Positions 44,156 to 53,041 of a DNA stretch of 64,000 nt are shown one piece after another. The stretch's first letter is position 1. Every line of letters begins with the position of its first letter. The position numbers and the translations under genes are program-made. The stretch is from NCBI GenBank assembly GCA_902826815.1, contig CADEGF010000017.1, positions 43,576-107,575 on the forward strand. The letters run 5' to 3'. Source of the DNA: an uncultured Mycobacteriaceae bacterium. GTDB lineage: Bacteria; Actinomycetota; Actinomycetes; Mycobacteriales; Mycobacteriaceae. The notes beneath the pieces were generated by a model. It had not been told where the DNA came from. It did not search any database and saw nothing but the letters and a program-made list of their open reading frames with translations.

Positions 44156-45508
44156 ATGACGGACACCATGATGGGCGGGCTCGAACTGCAGCAATGCCGC
44201 CGAATCGTCACCGAGATTCCCGGCCCCCGATCGCTCGCGCTGGCCGCCAGGCGCAGGGCCGCGCTCCCTGCGGGCCTGGTCAGTAGCGCGGGGATATACG
44301 CCGCAGCGGCGGGCGGCGGCGTCGTCGTCGACGTGGACGGCAACTCGTTCATCGATCTCGGTAGCGGCATCGCCGTCACGACTGTCGGCAACGCCGCCCC
44401 TGCGGTGGTCACCCGCGCCGCCGATCAGTTGGCGCGCTACACCCACACCTGCTTCCTGGCCACACCCTACGAGCCGTACCTGGAGGTCGCTGAAACGCTG
44501 AACCAGCTGACCCCCGGCACACACGAGAAGCGCACCGCGCTGTTCAACACCGGCAGTGAAGCTGTCGAGAACGCGGTCAAATATGCCCGCGCCGCCACCG
44601 GCCGATCCGCGGTCGTGGTGTTCGATCACGCGTTTCACGGCCGCTCGCTGCTCACCATGTCCATGACCGCCAAGAACCAGCCCTACAAGCGCGGTTTCGG
44701 TCCCTTCGCCCCCGAGGTGTACCGCGCACCGATGGCCTACCCGTTGCGGTGGCCGTCGGGTCCCGACAACTGCGCAGCCGAGGCCTTCAGCCAGTTCACT
44801 CAACTCGTGGACTCCCAACTCGGCGCCGACGCGGTCGCCTGTGTCGTCGTCGAACCCATCCAGGGCGAAGGCGGATTCATCGTGCCCGCAGACGGATTCC
44901 TGCGTTCGGTCGCCGACTTCTGTCGCGACCGCGGGATCCTTCTTGTCGCCGACGAAGTGCAGACCGGCATCGCCCGCACTGGCGCCTGGTTCGCCTGCGA
45001 GCACGAAGGCATCGTGCCCGATCTCATCACCACGGCAAAGGGATTGGCCGGTGGACTGCCGCTGGCCGCGGTCACCGGCCGCGCCGACGTCATGGATGCC
45101 GCGCACGCCGGCGGAATCGGCGGCACCTACAGCGGCAACCCCGTCGCGTGCGCGGCAGCCCTCGGCGCGATCGAGGAGATCGAGAGGGGTGATCTCCTCG
45201 CCCGCGCCCGCACCATCGGTGACGTGATGGTGCACGAACTTCAAAGCATCGCCGCCACCACCGACGTGATCGGCGAGATCCGCGGCCGCGGTGCAATGAT
45301 CGCGGCCGAGTTGATCGTGCGGGGTACCTGCGAGCCCAACCGCGATGCCGTTGCAGCGCTAACGCGCCACTGCCACGATAATGGCGTATTGACTTTGACC
45401 GCAGGCACTTTCGGCAACATCCTGCGGTTCCTGCCGCCACTGTCCATCTCCGACGAACTACTCATCGACGCCTTCGACGTTCTGCGCCAGGCCTTCGCGA
45501 CGCTCTGA
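44156..45508 (+). CDS. class III omega-aminotransferase (GABA / 5-aminovalerate type)
   Basis: A 450-residue PLP enzyme of the GabT family. Substrate and cofactor motifs are FNTGSEAVENAVKYARAAT, VVVFDHAFHGRSLLTMSMT, EPIQGEGGFIVP, LVADEVQTGIARTG, and the PLP lysine in TTAKGLAGGLPL. It converts an omega-amino acid such as GABA or 5-aminovalerate to the semialdehyde, with 2-oxoglutarate as acceptor. The next three genes (glutaryl-CoA dehydrogenase, aldehyde dehydrogenase, CoA-transferase) make 5-aminovalerate the better guess here. It opens a four-gene operon. Confidence 0.88.
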   Translation: MTDTMMGGLELQQCRRIVTEIPGPRSLALAARRRAALPAGLVSSAGIYAAAAGGGVVVDVDGNSFIDLGSGIAVTTVGNAAPAVVTRAADQLARYTHTCFLATPYEPYLEVAETLNQLTPGTHEKRTALFNTGSEAVENAVKYARAATGRSAVVVFDHAFHGRSLLTMSMTAKNQPYKRGFGPFAPEVYRAPMAYPLRWPSGPDNCAAEAFSQFTQLVDSQLGADAVACVVVEPIQGEGGFIVPADGFLRSVADFCRDRGILLVADEVQTGIARTGAWFACEHEGIVPDLITTAKGLAGGLPLAAVTGRADVMDAAHAGGIGGTYSGNPVACAAALGAIEEIERGDLLARARTIGDVMVHELQSIAATTDVIGEIRGRGAMIAAELIVRGTCEPNRDAVAALTRHCHDNGVLTLTAGTFGNILRFLPPLSISDELLIDAFDVLRQAFATL

Positions 45509-45526
45509 CACCTTAGGAGTTCAACC

Positions 45527-46723
45527 ATGACACTCACCACCGCACCGGCTGCGAAGAAGGCCACATACGCACCGCTGGAACTGTTCGACACCGACAGGTT
45601 GCTCGACGCCGATGAACGCGATATCGCGGCCACCGTCCGCAAGTTCGTCGAAACCCGGCTGAAGCCCAACATCGATGACTGGTTCGAATCAGCCACGCTG
45701 CCACGAGAACTGGCCAAGGAGTTCGGCGACCTCGGCGTGCTGGGGATGCATCTCGACGGCTACGGGTGCGCCGGAACCAACGCCGTAAGCTACGGCTTGG
45801 CGTGCATGGAACTGGAAGCGGGCGACAGCGGCTTTCGCAGCTTCGTATCGGTACAGGGCTCGTTATCGATGTTCTCCATCCACCGATATGGCTCTGAAGA
45901 ACAGAAGAACGAGTGGCTGCCGCGCCTGGCCACAGGCGATGCGATCGGCTGCTTCGGCCTGACCGAACCCGACTTCGGCTCCAACCCCGCAGGCATGCGC
46001 ACGCGCGCCCGCCGCGACGGGACCGACTGGGTGCTGGGCGGCACCAAGATGTGGATCACCAACGGCAACCTCGCCGACGTGGCCACGGTGTGGGCACAGA
46101 CCGACGACGGTATCCGTGGCTTCCTGGTACCCACTGACACACCGGGCTTCACCGCCAACGAGATTCACCGCAAGCTGTCGTTGCGCGCCTCGGTGACCTC
46201 CGAACTGGTACTCGACAACGTGCGACTACCGGCATCGGCGCAGCTGCCCCATGCCAGTGGCTTGTCCGCCCCACTGTCGTGTCTGAACGAGGCCCGTTTC
46301 GGTATCGTGTTCGGAGCCTTGGGCGCCGCCCGCGACAGCCTGGAGACCGCCATCGCCTACGCGCAGTCACGCGATGTGTTCGACAAGCCACTGACCGGCT
46401 ACCAGCTCACGCAGGAGAAGCTGGCCAATATGGCCCTCGAACTCGGCAAGGGGCTGTTGCTGGCCATCCATTTGGGCCGCATCAAGGACGCCGAGGGTGT
46501 GCGACCCGAACAGGTCAGCCTTGGCAAGCTCAATAACGTACGCGAAGCAGTCGCGATCGCCCGCGAATGCCGAACGCTGTTGGGCGGCAGCGGAATCACG
46601 CTGGAGTACTCACCTCTGCGGCACGCCAACAACCTGGAGTCCGTGCTGACCTACGAAGGCACCTCCGAGATGCACCTGCTGGCCATCGGCAAGGCACTCA
46701 CGGGCATTGCGGCGTTCCGCTGA
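45527..46723 (+). CDS. glutaryl-CoA dehydrogenase-like acyl-CoA dehydrogenase
   Basis: A 398-residue acyl-CoA dehydrogenase of the GCDH subfamily. GSEEQKNEWLPRLATGDAIG, CFGLTEPDFGSNPAGMRTRA, WITNGNLADVATVWAQTDDG, and IRHKLSLRASVT-type sequence match GCDH; the catalytic Glu is in VLTYEGTSEMH. GCDH oxidises and decarboxylates glutaryl-CoA to crotonyl-CoA. Its place between an omega-aminotransferase and a CaiB-type CoA-transferase fits a glutarate pathway. Starts at ATG 45527 with TTAGGAG upstream. Confidence 0.88.
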   Translation: MTLTTAPAAKKATYAPLELFDTDRLLDADERDIAATVRKFVETRLKPNIDDWFESATLPRELAKEFGDLGVLGMHLDGYGCAGTNAVSYGLACMELEAGDSGFRSFVSVQGSLSMFSIHRYGSEEQKNEWLPRLATGDAIGCFGLTEPDFGSNPAGMRTRARRDGTDWVLGGTKMWITNGNLADVATVWAQTDDGIRGFLVPTDTPGFTANEIHRKLSLRASVTSELVLDNVRLPASAQLPHASGLSAPLSCLNEARFGIVFGALGAARDSLETAIAYAQSRDVFDKPLTGYQLTQEKLANMALELGKGLLLAIHLGRIKDAEGVRPEQVSLGKLNNVREAVAIARECRTLLGGSGITLEYSPLRHANNLESVLTYEGTSEMHLLAIGKALTGIAAFR

Positions 46724-46754
46724 TGAGCGCTTGCGCGAAGAAGAGACAGCGCTG

Positions 46755-48215
46755 ATGACCGGGACACTGCAGCACCTGGTTGCCGGCCGCTGGTTCTCGG
46801 GTACCGGCGACACGCTGGTCAGCCTGAATCCCGCCCGCCCTGCACTCACCGTTGCCGAGGGCGCGGTGGCCGGGGCCACCGACGTCGACGACGCCGTCGC
46901 TGCCGCTACCGCTGCCGGCTCGTCGTGGGCCGCCACCCCGATCCACCAGCGGGGCGCGGTGTTGTCTGCTGCCGCAGACATCGTGGAGCGCCACGCCGAA
47001 TCGTGGGGTGTCGAGCTGGCCACCGAGGAAGGCAAGACCAAGGCCGAAGCGGTCGGCGAGGTGCGTCGGGCCGCGCAGATCCTGCGTTACTACGGCAACG
47101 AGGGTGACCGGCAGACCGGCGAAATCTTCGCCTCCCCCCGCGCCGGCGAGCAGATCCTGGTGACGCGCAAACCCGTCGGCGTCGTCGGCGTCATCACCCC
47201 GTTCAACTTCCCCATCGCGATCCCCGCTTGGAAAATCGGACCCGCACTCGTCTACGGCAACACGGTGGTGTGGAAGCCCGCCAGCACCGTTCCTCTGCTG
47301 GCCACTCGGCTCGCACAGGCACTGTGCGACGCCGGGCTGCCCGCCGGAGTGCTGAACCTGCTCATCGGCGGCGCCGATATCGGCGACGCGATCGTCGGCC
47401 ACGCGGGAGTCGATGCCGTCACCTTCACCGGGTCCACCGGAATCGGCCGACGCATCGCTTCGTCCGCTGCGGCCCGCGGCGTGCCGGTTCAGGCCGAGAT
47501 GGGCGGTAAGAACGCGGCGGTGGTCCTCGACGACGCCGATCTGGATCTGGCCGTCGACCAGGTCATGCTGGGTGCGTTTCGCTCTGCCGGCCAAAAGTGC
47601 ACCGCCACTTCACGATTGATCATCACCGACGGCATCGCCGAGGCGTTCCTGGATTCGCTGACCGAACGAGCGCGTGCCCTGGCAATCGGGAATCCGACAG
47701 ACGAAGCGACCCAGATGGGTCCGGTGATCAGCGAGACGGCGTTGACGTCGATCCAAGCCGGTATCGAGGCGGCCAGCGCGCAGGGAGCCACGATGGTGAC
47801 CGGTGGGGAGCCGTACACCGAGGGCCCGTTGGCCGAAGGCTACTTCGTCACCCCTACCGTCCTCGAAATCGACGGCAGGCCCGCCGACGTCTGGACCGAC
47901 GAGTTGTTCGGACCCGTTCTCGTGGTGCGTCGGGTAGCCGACGCCGACGCGGCGTTCGCCCTGGCCAACGACAGCGAGTTCGGGCTGTCGGCGGCGGTAT
48001 TCACCCGGGATCTCACCCGGGCATTGCAAGCCGTCGATCAGATCGACGTCGGTGTGCTGCACGTCAATTCCGAATCGGCGGGCGCTGACCCCCATGTTCC
48101 GTTCGGCGGCGCCAAAAAGAGCGGGCTCGGCCCAAAGGAGCAGGGCGGCGCGGCACGCGAGTTCTTCACCCACACCACCACGGTGTACCTGCGCGGCGGA
48201 AGTCCGCAGGCATGA
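46755..48215 (+). CDS. aldehyde dehydrogenase family protein
   Basis: A 486-residue NAD(P)-dependent aldehyde dehydrogenase. ATG 46755 (MTGTLQHLVAGRWFSG) is chosen; the longer ORF start overlaps the previous gene. Motifs: GVITPFNFPIAIPAWKIGPA, TFTGSTGIGRRIA, EMGGKNAAVVLDDADLD with the general base Glu, and RSAGQKCTATSR with the catalytic Cys. It could oxidise glutarate semialdehyde, succinate semialdehyde, or a gamma-glutamyl aminoaldehyde. It lies 31 bases after the GCDH gene. Confidence 0.88.
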   Translation: MTGTLQHLVAGRWFSGTGDTLVSLNPARPALTVAEGAVAGATDVDDAVAAATAAGSSWAATPIHQRGAVLSAAADIVERHAESWGVELATEEGKTKAEAVGEVRRAAQILRYYGNEGDRQTGEIFASPRAGEQILVTRKPVGVVGVITPFNFPIAIPAWKIGPALVYGNTVVWKPASTVPLLATRLAQALCDAGLPAGVLNLLIGGADIGDAIVGHAGVDAVTFTGSTGIGRRIASSAAARGVPVQAEMGGKNAAVVLDDADLDLAVDQVMLGAFRSAGQKCTATSRLIITDGIAEAFLDSLTERARALAIGNPTDEATQMGPVISETALTSIQAGIEAASAQGATMVTGGEPYTEGPLAEGYFVTPTVLEIDGRPADVWTDELFGPVLVVRRVADADAAFALANDSEFGLSAAVFTRDLTRALQAVDQIDVGVLHVNSESAGADPHVPFGGAKKSGLGPKEQGGAAREFFTHTTTVYLRGGSPQA

Positions 48216-49327
48216 CAGCCGCGGCGCTTGGCGGTATCCGCGTCGTCGACTTCAGTAGGGTGCTCGCCGGACCGTACGCGACCATGATGCTGGGCGACTT
48301 CGGCGCTGACGTCATCAAGATCGAGCGACCGATCACCGGCGACGACACCCGTCACTGGGGTCCGCCGCACGACTCAAACAGTGTTGCAACATATTTCAAC
48401 GCCGTTAACCGCAACAAGCAGTCGGTCGTGCTGGACCTCATTGACCCCGACGACGCGCAGAGGGCACGTGACCTTGTCGCGGGGGCCGACGTGGTGGTGG
48501 AGAACTTCCGGCCAGGCACCATGGAGAAGCTCGGCCTCGGATACGACGACCTGCGCGCCATCCGACCCGACATCGTTTACTGCTCGATCACCGGATTCGG
48601 CCGTGACGGCGGGGCCGAGCTACCGGGTTATGACCTGCTGGTGCAGGCTGTCGGCGGGCTGATGAGTGTCACCGGTACCGAGCCCGGTGACCCCACCAAA
48701 GCTGGTGTGGCAGTGGTGGATGTGCTGGCCGGACTGCATGCGCTGAGCGGCATCCTTGCCGCGCTGGTGCACCGCGACCGAACCGGAGAGGGGCAGCGGG
48801 TGGACACCAACCTGCTCTCAGTCCTGCTGTCCTCCATGGTGAATCAAGCCTCTGGATATCTTGGGGCGGGCGTGGTTCCCGGCATCATGGGCAACCGGCA
48901 TCCGAGTATCACCCCTTACCAGACTTTCGAGACCGCCGATCGACCCATCGCGGTAGCCGTCGGCAACGACAAGCAGTTCAGGGCGTTCGCCTCCGCGATA
49001 GGTCGACCCGAGCTCGCCGACGAGCCGCGGTTCCTCACCAACCCGCTGCGCGTGACCAACCGGGATGCCCTGTGCGACTTGATCGAACCCGCCCTGAAGG
49101 TCGACGGCGCCGACCGCTGGTATGCGAAGTTGACCGCTGCGGGCGTCCCCGCCGGACCCATCAACGATCTAGCCGAAGCCTTCGCGTTCGCCCGCGGGCT
49201 CGGGATCGAGGCGGCGGTCACAGTCCCAGACAGCGTCACCCCTCAGGTCGCCAATCCGGTAACCCTGTCAGCCACGCCCGTCACCTACCGCAACGGCCCG
49301 CCGCGACTCGGGGATACGCCGTCATGA
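48212..49327 (+). CDS. CaiB/BaiF family (class III) CoA-transferase
   Basis: A 371-residue class III CoA-transferase. RVVDFSRVLAGPYATMMLGDFGADVIKIE and NRNKQSVVLDLIDPDD are the N-terminal signatures, and RTGEGQRVDTNLLSVLL holds the conserved Asp region. Class III enzymes include the succinyl-CoA:glutarate CoA-transferase, which would supply glutaryl-CoA to the neighbouring dehydrogenase. It overlaps the ALDH stop by 4 bases and ends 6 bases into the convergent PucR gene. End of the aminotransferase operon. Confidence 0.87.
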   Translation: MTAAALGGIRVVDFSRVLAGPYATMMLGDFGADVIKIERPITGDDTRHWGPPHDSNSVATYFNAVNRNKQSVVLDLIDPDDAQRARDLVAGADVVVENFRPGTMEKLGLGYDDLRAIRPDIVYCSITGFGRDGGAELPGYDLLVQAVGGLMSVTGTEPGDPTKAGVAVVDVLAGLHALSGILAALVHRDRTGEGQRVDTNLLSVLLSSMVNQASGYLGAGVVPGIMGNRHPSITPYQTFETADRPIAVAVGNDKQFRAFASAIGRPELADEPRFLTNPLRVTNRDALCDLIEPALKVDGADRWYAKLTAAGVPAGPINDLAEAFAFARGLGIEAAVTVPDSVTPQVANPVTLSATPVTYRNGPPRLGDTPS

Positions 49328-50812
49328 ACTGGTTCTGATCGCCAACAGCTTCCGCGCGTGGATGGCTAGCCAGAGTTGGGTCCGCGTATCTGCCGACTGC
49401 AGGTCGTCGGCCAACAGGTCACTGATGCGTTGGAAACGATTGCGCATCGTGTGGCGGTGGACACCCAGCGCCGCAGCGGCTGCTTCGATCTGACCGTTGT
49501 GGCCCAGGAAGGCCGCCAACGTGTCGACCAGGTCCTCGCCCTGCTCGGCAAGCGGATCCAATGCCGCTGCCAGCACACGTAGCTCAGCGGTAGTGCGACC
49601 ACCGAGCATGATGCCGAACGCCCCGAGGTCGGCGAATTCGCCGAATGCTCCGGCGGCACTCGACCGGGCGGCTATGCGGGCCTGCTCCAACCCCACGTCC
49701 AGATCGCCGAAGCGCACAGGCCTACTCGCACCGCCGCGGCACCCGTCGAGCTCGGTGAGAACGCCCACGATCCGCCGTTTGCCTCCGGCGGCAGGCACGA
49801 CGATCACCACCTCGTCGTCGATCGGAGCCATCAGGTAGGGACCCGATGCGGCCAGCGCTCGGCCCAGGTCCTGTTCGGCAGCCAGTAGCGGACCCGCGTT
49901 GTCAAGTGACACCACCAGCACATCACCGTTGGGTTCGAAACCGAAGTACCTCAGCACACCGCTGTCGACGGTGCCTGCGCCGCCAAGCGTCTCGCGCGTC
50001 ACCGCCGTACGCAGGCGCTGCTCGGCGTCGACCACACGGGCGGGCTTTTCGAGCGCGAGCGAAATCAGCGATACCGCGTGCGCCACGAGCAAGCGGTTGG
50101 AGTTGTCCAGCGGCTGGGCCGACCGCACCGCGAGATGGCCGCGAATGGGTTGGGCAGCACGGAGTTTCTGCACAACGATAAACGCGTCTCCGTCGGTGGT
50201 GACGATCCCGGCGTGTTGCGATGTCCCTGGTAGGTCACCCAGAACGGCGTCGAGCCGATCCTGCTCGGATCCGCCGCCGGCCAACAGCCGACCATCGGTG
50301 TCGGCCACCGCCACCGTCGCGCCAAGGCAGTCGGCCAATGCGCGGACGACGCCGGGGATACCGCCCCGCAATGTCGCTCGTGCGAGTATCTCCTGTTGAT
50401 CCACCACCTGCTGCACGGATCGCAGCTCGTCGGCTTTCAGTGCGTCGACGACCACACGTGCGATCGCGATGAACGGCGTCGACGCTGGCACCTCGAGTAC
50501 GGGCAGCCCCAGTTCGTCGCCTGCGCCGAGCACGCCTGCGGGGACCGCAGTGAAGGTGGTTCCGGTGTCGACCGCCAGCGCAGCGGTACCTGCAGAAACG
50601 AGGCGCGATACGTAATCGAACTGTGCCTCATCGTCGACACCGAGGTTGATACCTGTGGTCATCACCAGCTCGCCACCGTCGAGATACGGTGTGGGATCAG
50701 TTAACTCGATGGCGTGGGCCCACGTGATGTCCCGGTCGGAGGCGGGTACCCCTGCGACCAGTGACAGACGAAGGTCCTCGACGTGAGCCAGGCCCCGCGC
50801 GGTGATCGCCAT
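49322..50812 (-). CDS. PucR-family transcriptional regulator
   Basis: A 496-residue regulator starting at ATG 50812 (MAITARGLAHVEDLRLSLVAG), not at the far-upstream 51292. It has the N-terminal PucR domain (ITWAHAIELTDPTPYLDGGELVM), a central CdaR GGDEF-like part, and the C-terminal HTH (LAAFLGHNGQIEAAAAALGVHRHTMRNRF). PucR proteins often control catabolism of nitrogenous compounds. It is the last gene of a long minus-strand operon with gamma-glutamyl and P450 genes. It probably regulates both operons of this block. Confidence 0.9.
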   Translation of the reverse strand: MAITARGLAHVEDLRLSLVAGVPASDRDITWAHAIELTDPTPYLDGGELVMTTGINLGVDDEAQFDYVSRLVSAGTAALAVDTGTTFTAVPAGVLGAGDELGLPVLEVPASTPFIAIARVVVDALKADELRSVQQVVDQQEILARATLRGGIPGVVRALADCLGATVAVADTDGRLLAGGGSEQDRLDAVLGDLPGTSQHAGIVTTDGDAFIVVQKLRAAQPIRGHLAVRSAQPLDNSNRLLVAHAVSLISLALEKPARVVDAEQRLRTAVTRETLGGAGTVDSGVLRYFGFEPNGDVLVVSLDNAGPLLAAEQDLGRALAASGPYLMAPIDDEVVIVVPAAGGKRRIVGVLTELDGCRGGASRPVRFGDLDVGLEQARIAARSSAAGAFGEFADLGAFGIMLGGRTTAELRVLAAALDPLAEQGEDLVDTLAAFLGHNGQIEAAAAALGVHRHTMRNRFQRISDLLADDLQSADTRTQLWLAIHARKLLAIRTSS

Positions 50813-50828
50813 GCCGCTATGGTGCCAG

Positions 50829-51620
50829 CTACGCGACGCGGCCCTGCCGTGATTGCTCGGCCGCTTCGACGAATGCGCTGAACAGGCGCATCCGGTCCTC
50901 GTACGATCCGTTCTCGTCTTCGGGGTGCCACTGTATGCCGAGGAACCAGCGCGCAGGGTCCTCGATGCTCTCGACCATGCCGTCCAGTGCGCGCCCCCCG
51001 ACCACCAGTCGCTCCCCCACGCGGTCCACCGCCTGGTGGTGACCGGTGCGCCCGATGACGCGATCCGCATCGAGGATGGCCGCCAGCCGGGTGCCCCGGG
51101 CGATGTCGATGGTTTCGTCGACGAATATCGGCTCGCCGGGCGCGCCGTGGTGCAACGCATAGTCGACGATGTCGATGGTGCCGCCACGTGAGACGTTGAG
51201 CAGCTGGATTCCGCGGCAGATGCCGAAGATCGGGATGTCGGCGGCCTCAGCGGCCGCGATCGCGGCGAACGCATCGCGATCGGCGCGCGCATCGACGCCG
51301 TAAGTGGTCGGATTCGGGGTGGTGACGCCGTAGCATGCGCCGTCGATGTCGCCGCCGCCGAGCATCAGCAGCCCGTCGAACGCCGCAGCGTCAGAGGGGT
51401 TCTCGAGCTCCTCAGTCGTGTCCCACAGTTCGTAGGACGCACCGAGTTCGAGCAAGGTTGTCAGCGCTGTCCGGGTGAACCGCCTCACGATCTCGATGTC
51501 GTCGGTCTTCATGTCCGGATAGTTGAGCGACCCCAGGACACAGATGTGAGCGCGCGTCGTCTCCGGCATTTCGCGATCAGGGATCACATCTGACTGGAGC
51601 ACCCGATCATCGGCGGTCAC
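50829..51620 (-). CDS. gamma-glutamyl-gamma-aminobutyrate hydrolase-like (PuuD) class I GATase, copy 1
   Basis: A 263-residue class I glutamine amidotransferase-fold hydrolase. I start at GTG 51620, whose GTGA overlaps the stop of copy 2. Catalytic Cys is in FGICRGIQLLNVSRGG; the His-Glu pair is in GIQWHPEDENG. PuuD relatives cut the gamma-glutamyl group from gamma-glutamyl-GABA or similar amides. It is paired with a second copy and with a glutamine-synthetase-like ligase, so the two ends of a glutamylation-deglutamylation cycle are present. Confidence 0.88.
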   Translation of the reverse strand: MTADDRVLQSDVIPDREMPETTRAHICVLGSLNYPDMKTDDIEIVRRFTRTALTTLLELGASYELWDTTEELENPSDAAAFDGLLMLGGGDIDGACYGVTTPNPTTYGVDARADRDAFAAIAAAEAADIPIFGICRGIQLLNVSRGGTIDIVDYALHHGAPGEPIFVDETIDIARGTRLAAILDADRVIGRTGHHQAVDRVGERLVVGGRALDGMVESIEDPARWFLGIQWHPEDENGSYEDRMRLFSAFVEAAEQSRQGRVA

Positions 51621-52330
51621 GTCGAGTCCTTTCTCTTGCGGGCACGGTCGACCAGGTCGGCGAAGAGTGCCGCGTCGCTGTCCGACGTCGCGTGGCAGTC
51701 CTCCGGGTGCCACTGCACGGCGACGATATCGGCGCGTTGGTGCTCGACCGCTTCGACGAGATCGTCGGCCGCCACCGCGCTCACCGCCAATCCGGCGCCC
51801 AATCGGTCGATGGCCTGATGGTGGTAGGACGACACGTCGATGTTCTCGGTGCCGACGATGGCATGCAGTCGCGAGCCGACTGTCACCCCTACCTGATGGA
51901 TTGCGTTGTGGTGCGCAGTGCTCGTCTCGCGCACGTGCTGCACAAGCGTTCCCCCCAGCGCGACGTTGAGGATCTGCATGCCCCGGCAGATCGCCAACAT
52001 CGGTAGGTCGGCGTCGACTACGGCCAGGGTGACGCCGATGTCGAGGTCATCCTGGAAGGCCACGATGTCGGTGCTGCGCGGATCGGGCTCGGCACCGTAT
52101 CTACGCGGGTCGATATCGGCACCACCGGGCATCAGCACACCGTCGAAATTGGCTAGCCGCGCTGGCAATTCGCTCAGTGGATCGGCGGCAGGCCCGTGCA
52201 GTACCACCGGTTCGCCGCCCGCGGCCAACACCGCTTCGCAGATCGCTTCGGCGGCAAGGGTGGCCGAGAACCGCAGGATCGGCACCTGCGCGGCGCGCCG
52301 TCCGATGACCGCAACGAGGGGCCGACTCAT
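51617..52330 (-). CDS. gamma-glutamyl-gamma-aminobutyrate hydrolase-like (PuuD) class I GATase, copy 2
   Basis: A 237-residue hydrolase of the same family as copy 1. The nucleophile motif is LAICRGMQILNVALGGTLVQH, and the His-Glu pair is in AVQWHPEDCH. GGADIDPRRYG matches the PuuD substrate-loop region. The two copies differ in sequence along their length, so they may have different specificity or form a hetero-oligomer. Its start follows the solute-binding gene by 3 bases. Confidence 0.88.
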   Translation of the reverse strand: MSRPLVAVIGRRAAQVPILRFSATLAAEAICEAVLAAGGEPVVLHGPAADPLSELPARLANFDGVLMPGGADIDPRRYGAEPDPRSTDIVAFQDDLDIGVTLAVVDADLPMLAICRGMQILNVALGGTLVQHVRETSTAHHNAIHQVGVTVGSRLHAIVGTENIDVSSYHHQAIDRLGAGLAVSAVAADDLVEAVEHQRADIVAVQWHPEDCHATSDSDAALFADLVDRARKRKDST

Positions 52331-52333
52331 CGC

Positions 52334-53041
52334 TCACACCTCGTCGAACGGGTAGTCGAGGGTCGGCAGCCACTCCTTCCACACCTCGCGAAGGCGCCCG
52401 TTGGAGACGACACGTCCCAGCGCTGCGTCGATTTCGGCGAGGGTGTCGGGTCGGTCCTTGGACACCGCGATTCCCCACTTGTTCGCGGTCTGCACGGTGA
52501 ACGCGAGTTCGTAGTCGGGGTGTGTCGCGCCGAGCGGGACGAACACGACATCGTCGTCGACTACAGCGTCCACCTGCTCGGTAAGCAACGCCGCCAGCAT
52601 GTCGGCGTAGACATCGTCGGATCCCGCCCCGAAGGCCACCGGCACTGCGCCGGTGAAGGTTTCGGCGAGCGCCATATTGGTGCTGTCCTCGATGGCGGCG
52701 ACCTTGCGCCCCACCAGATCCTGCGGGCCGTTGATCTCGGCGCCACGGCGGACAAGTACGCCCTCGTGGAAGACGGCGTAGGGCCGGGTGAAGTCGACCT
52801 GGGCGAGTCGCTCGGCGGTGATGCCCTGACCGCACAGGACGGCGTCGGCGTCGCCGCGCTGCACCGCCGGGATCATGTCGACCCACGGCACCCTGACCCA
52901 TTCGACGGAGCGGCCGAGTTCGGCGCCAAGGGCTTCGGCGACCCCCGGCTCATAGCCCCGCCGACCGTGATCACGGGTCCACAGCGAGAACAGCGGAGGC
53001 GCTTCGGCATCCAGACACGCCAGCCGCAGAGAGTCGCTCAC
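52334..53041 (-). CDS. solute-binding-domain protein (SBP_bac_3 type) without signal peptide
   Basis: A 235-residue protein with the fold of amino acid ABC-transporter binding proteins: LRLACLDAEAPPLFSLW, GYEPGVAEALGAELGRSVEWV, MIPAVQRGDADAVLCGQGIT, and IDAALGRVVSNGRLREVWKEW. There is no signal peptide or lipobox: the protein begins MSDSLRLACLD, at the first strand of the domain. No ABC permease or ATPase genes are near. It lies between the GATase and the GS-like genes with a 4-base overlap to the latter, so it may act in the cytosol as a binding or enzyme-like (cyclohexadienyl-dehydratase-type) protein. Confidence 0.8.
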   Translation of the reverse strand: MSDSLRLACLDAEAPPLFSLWTRDHGRRGYEPGVAEALGAELGRSVEWVRVPWVDMIPAVQRGDADAVLCGQGITAERLAQVDFTRPYAVFHEGVLVRRGAEINGPQDLVGRKVAAIEDSTNMALAETFTGAVPVAFGAGSDDVYADMLAALLTEQVDAVVDDDVVFVPLGATHPDYELAFTVQTANKWGIAVSKDRPDTLAEIDAALGRVVSNGRLREVWKEWLPTLDYPFDEV

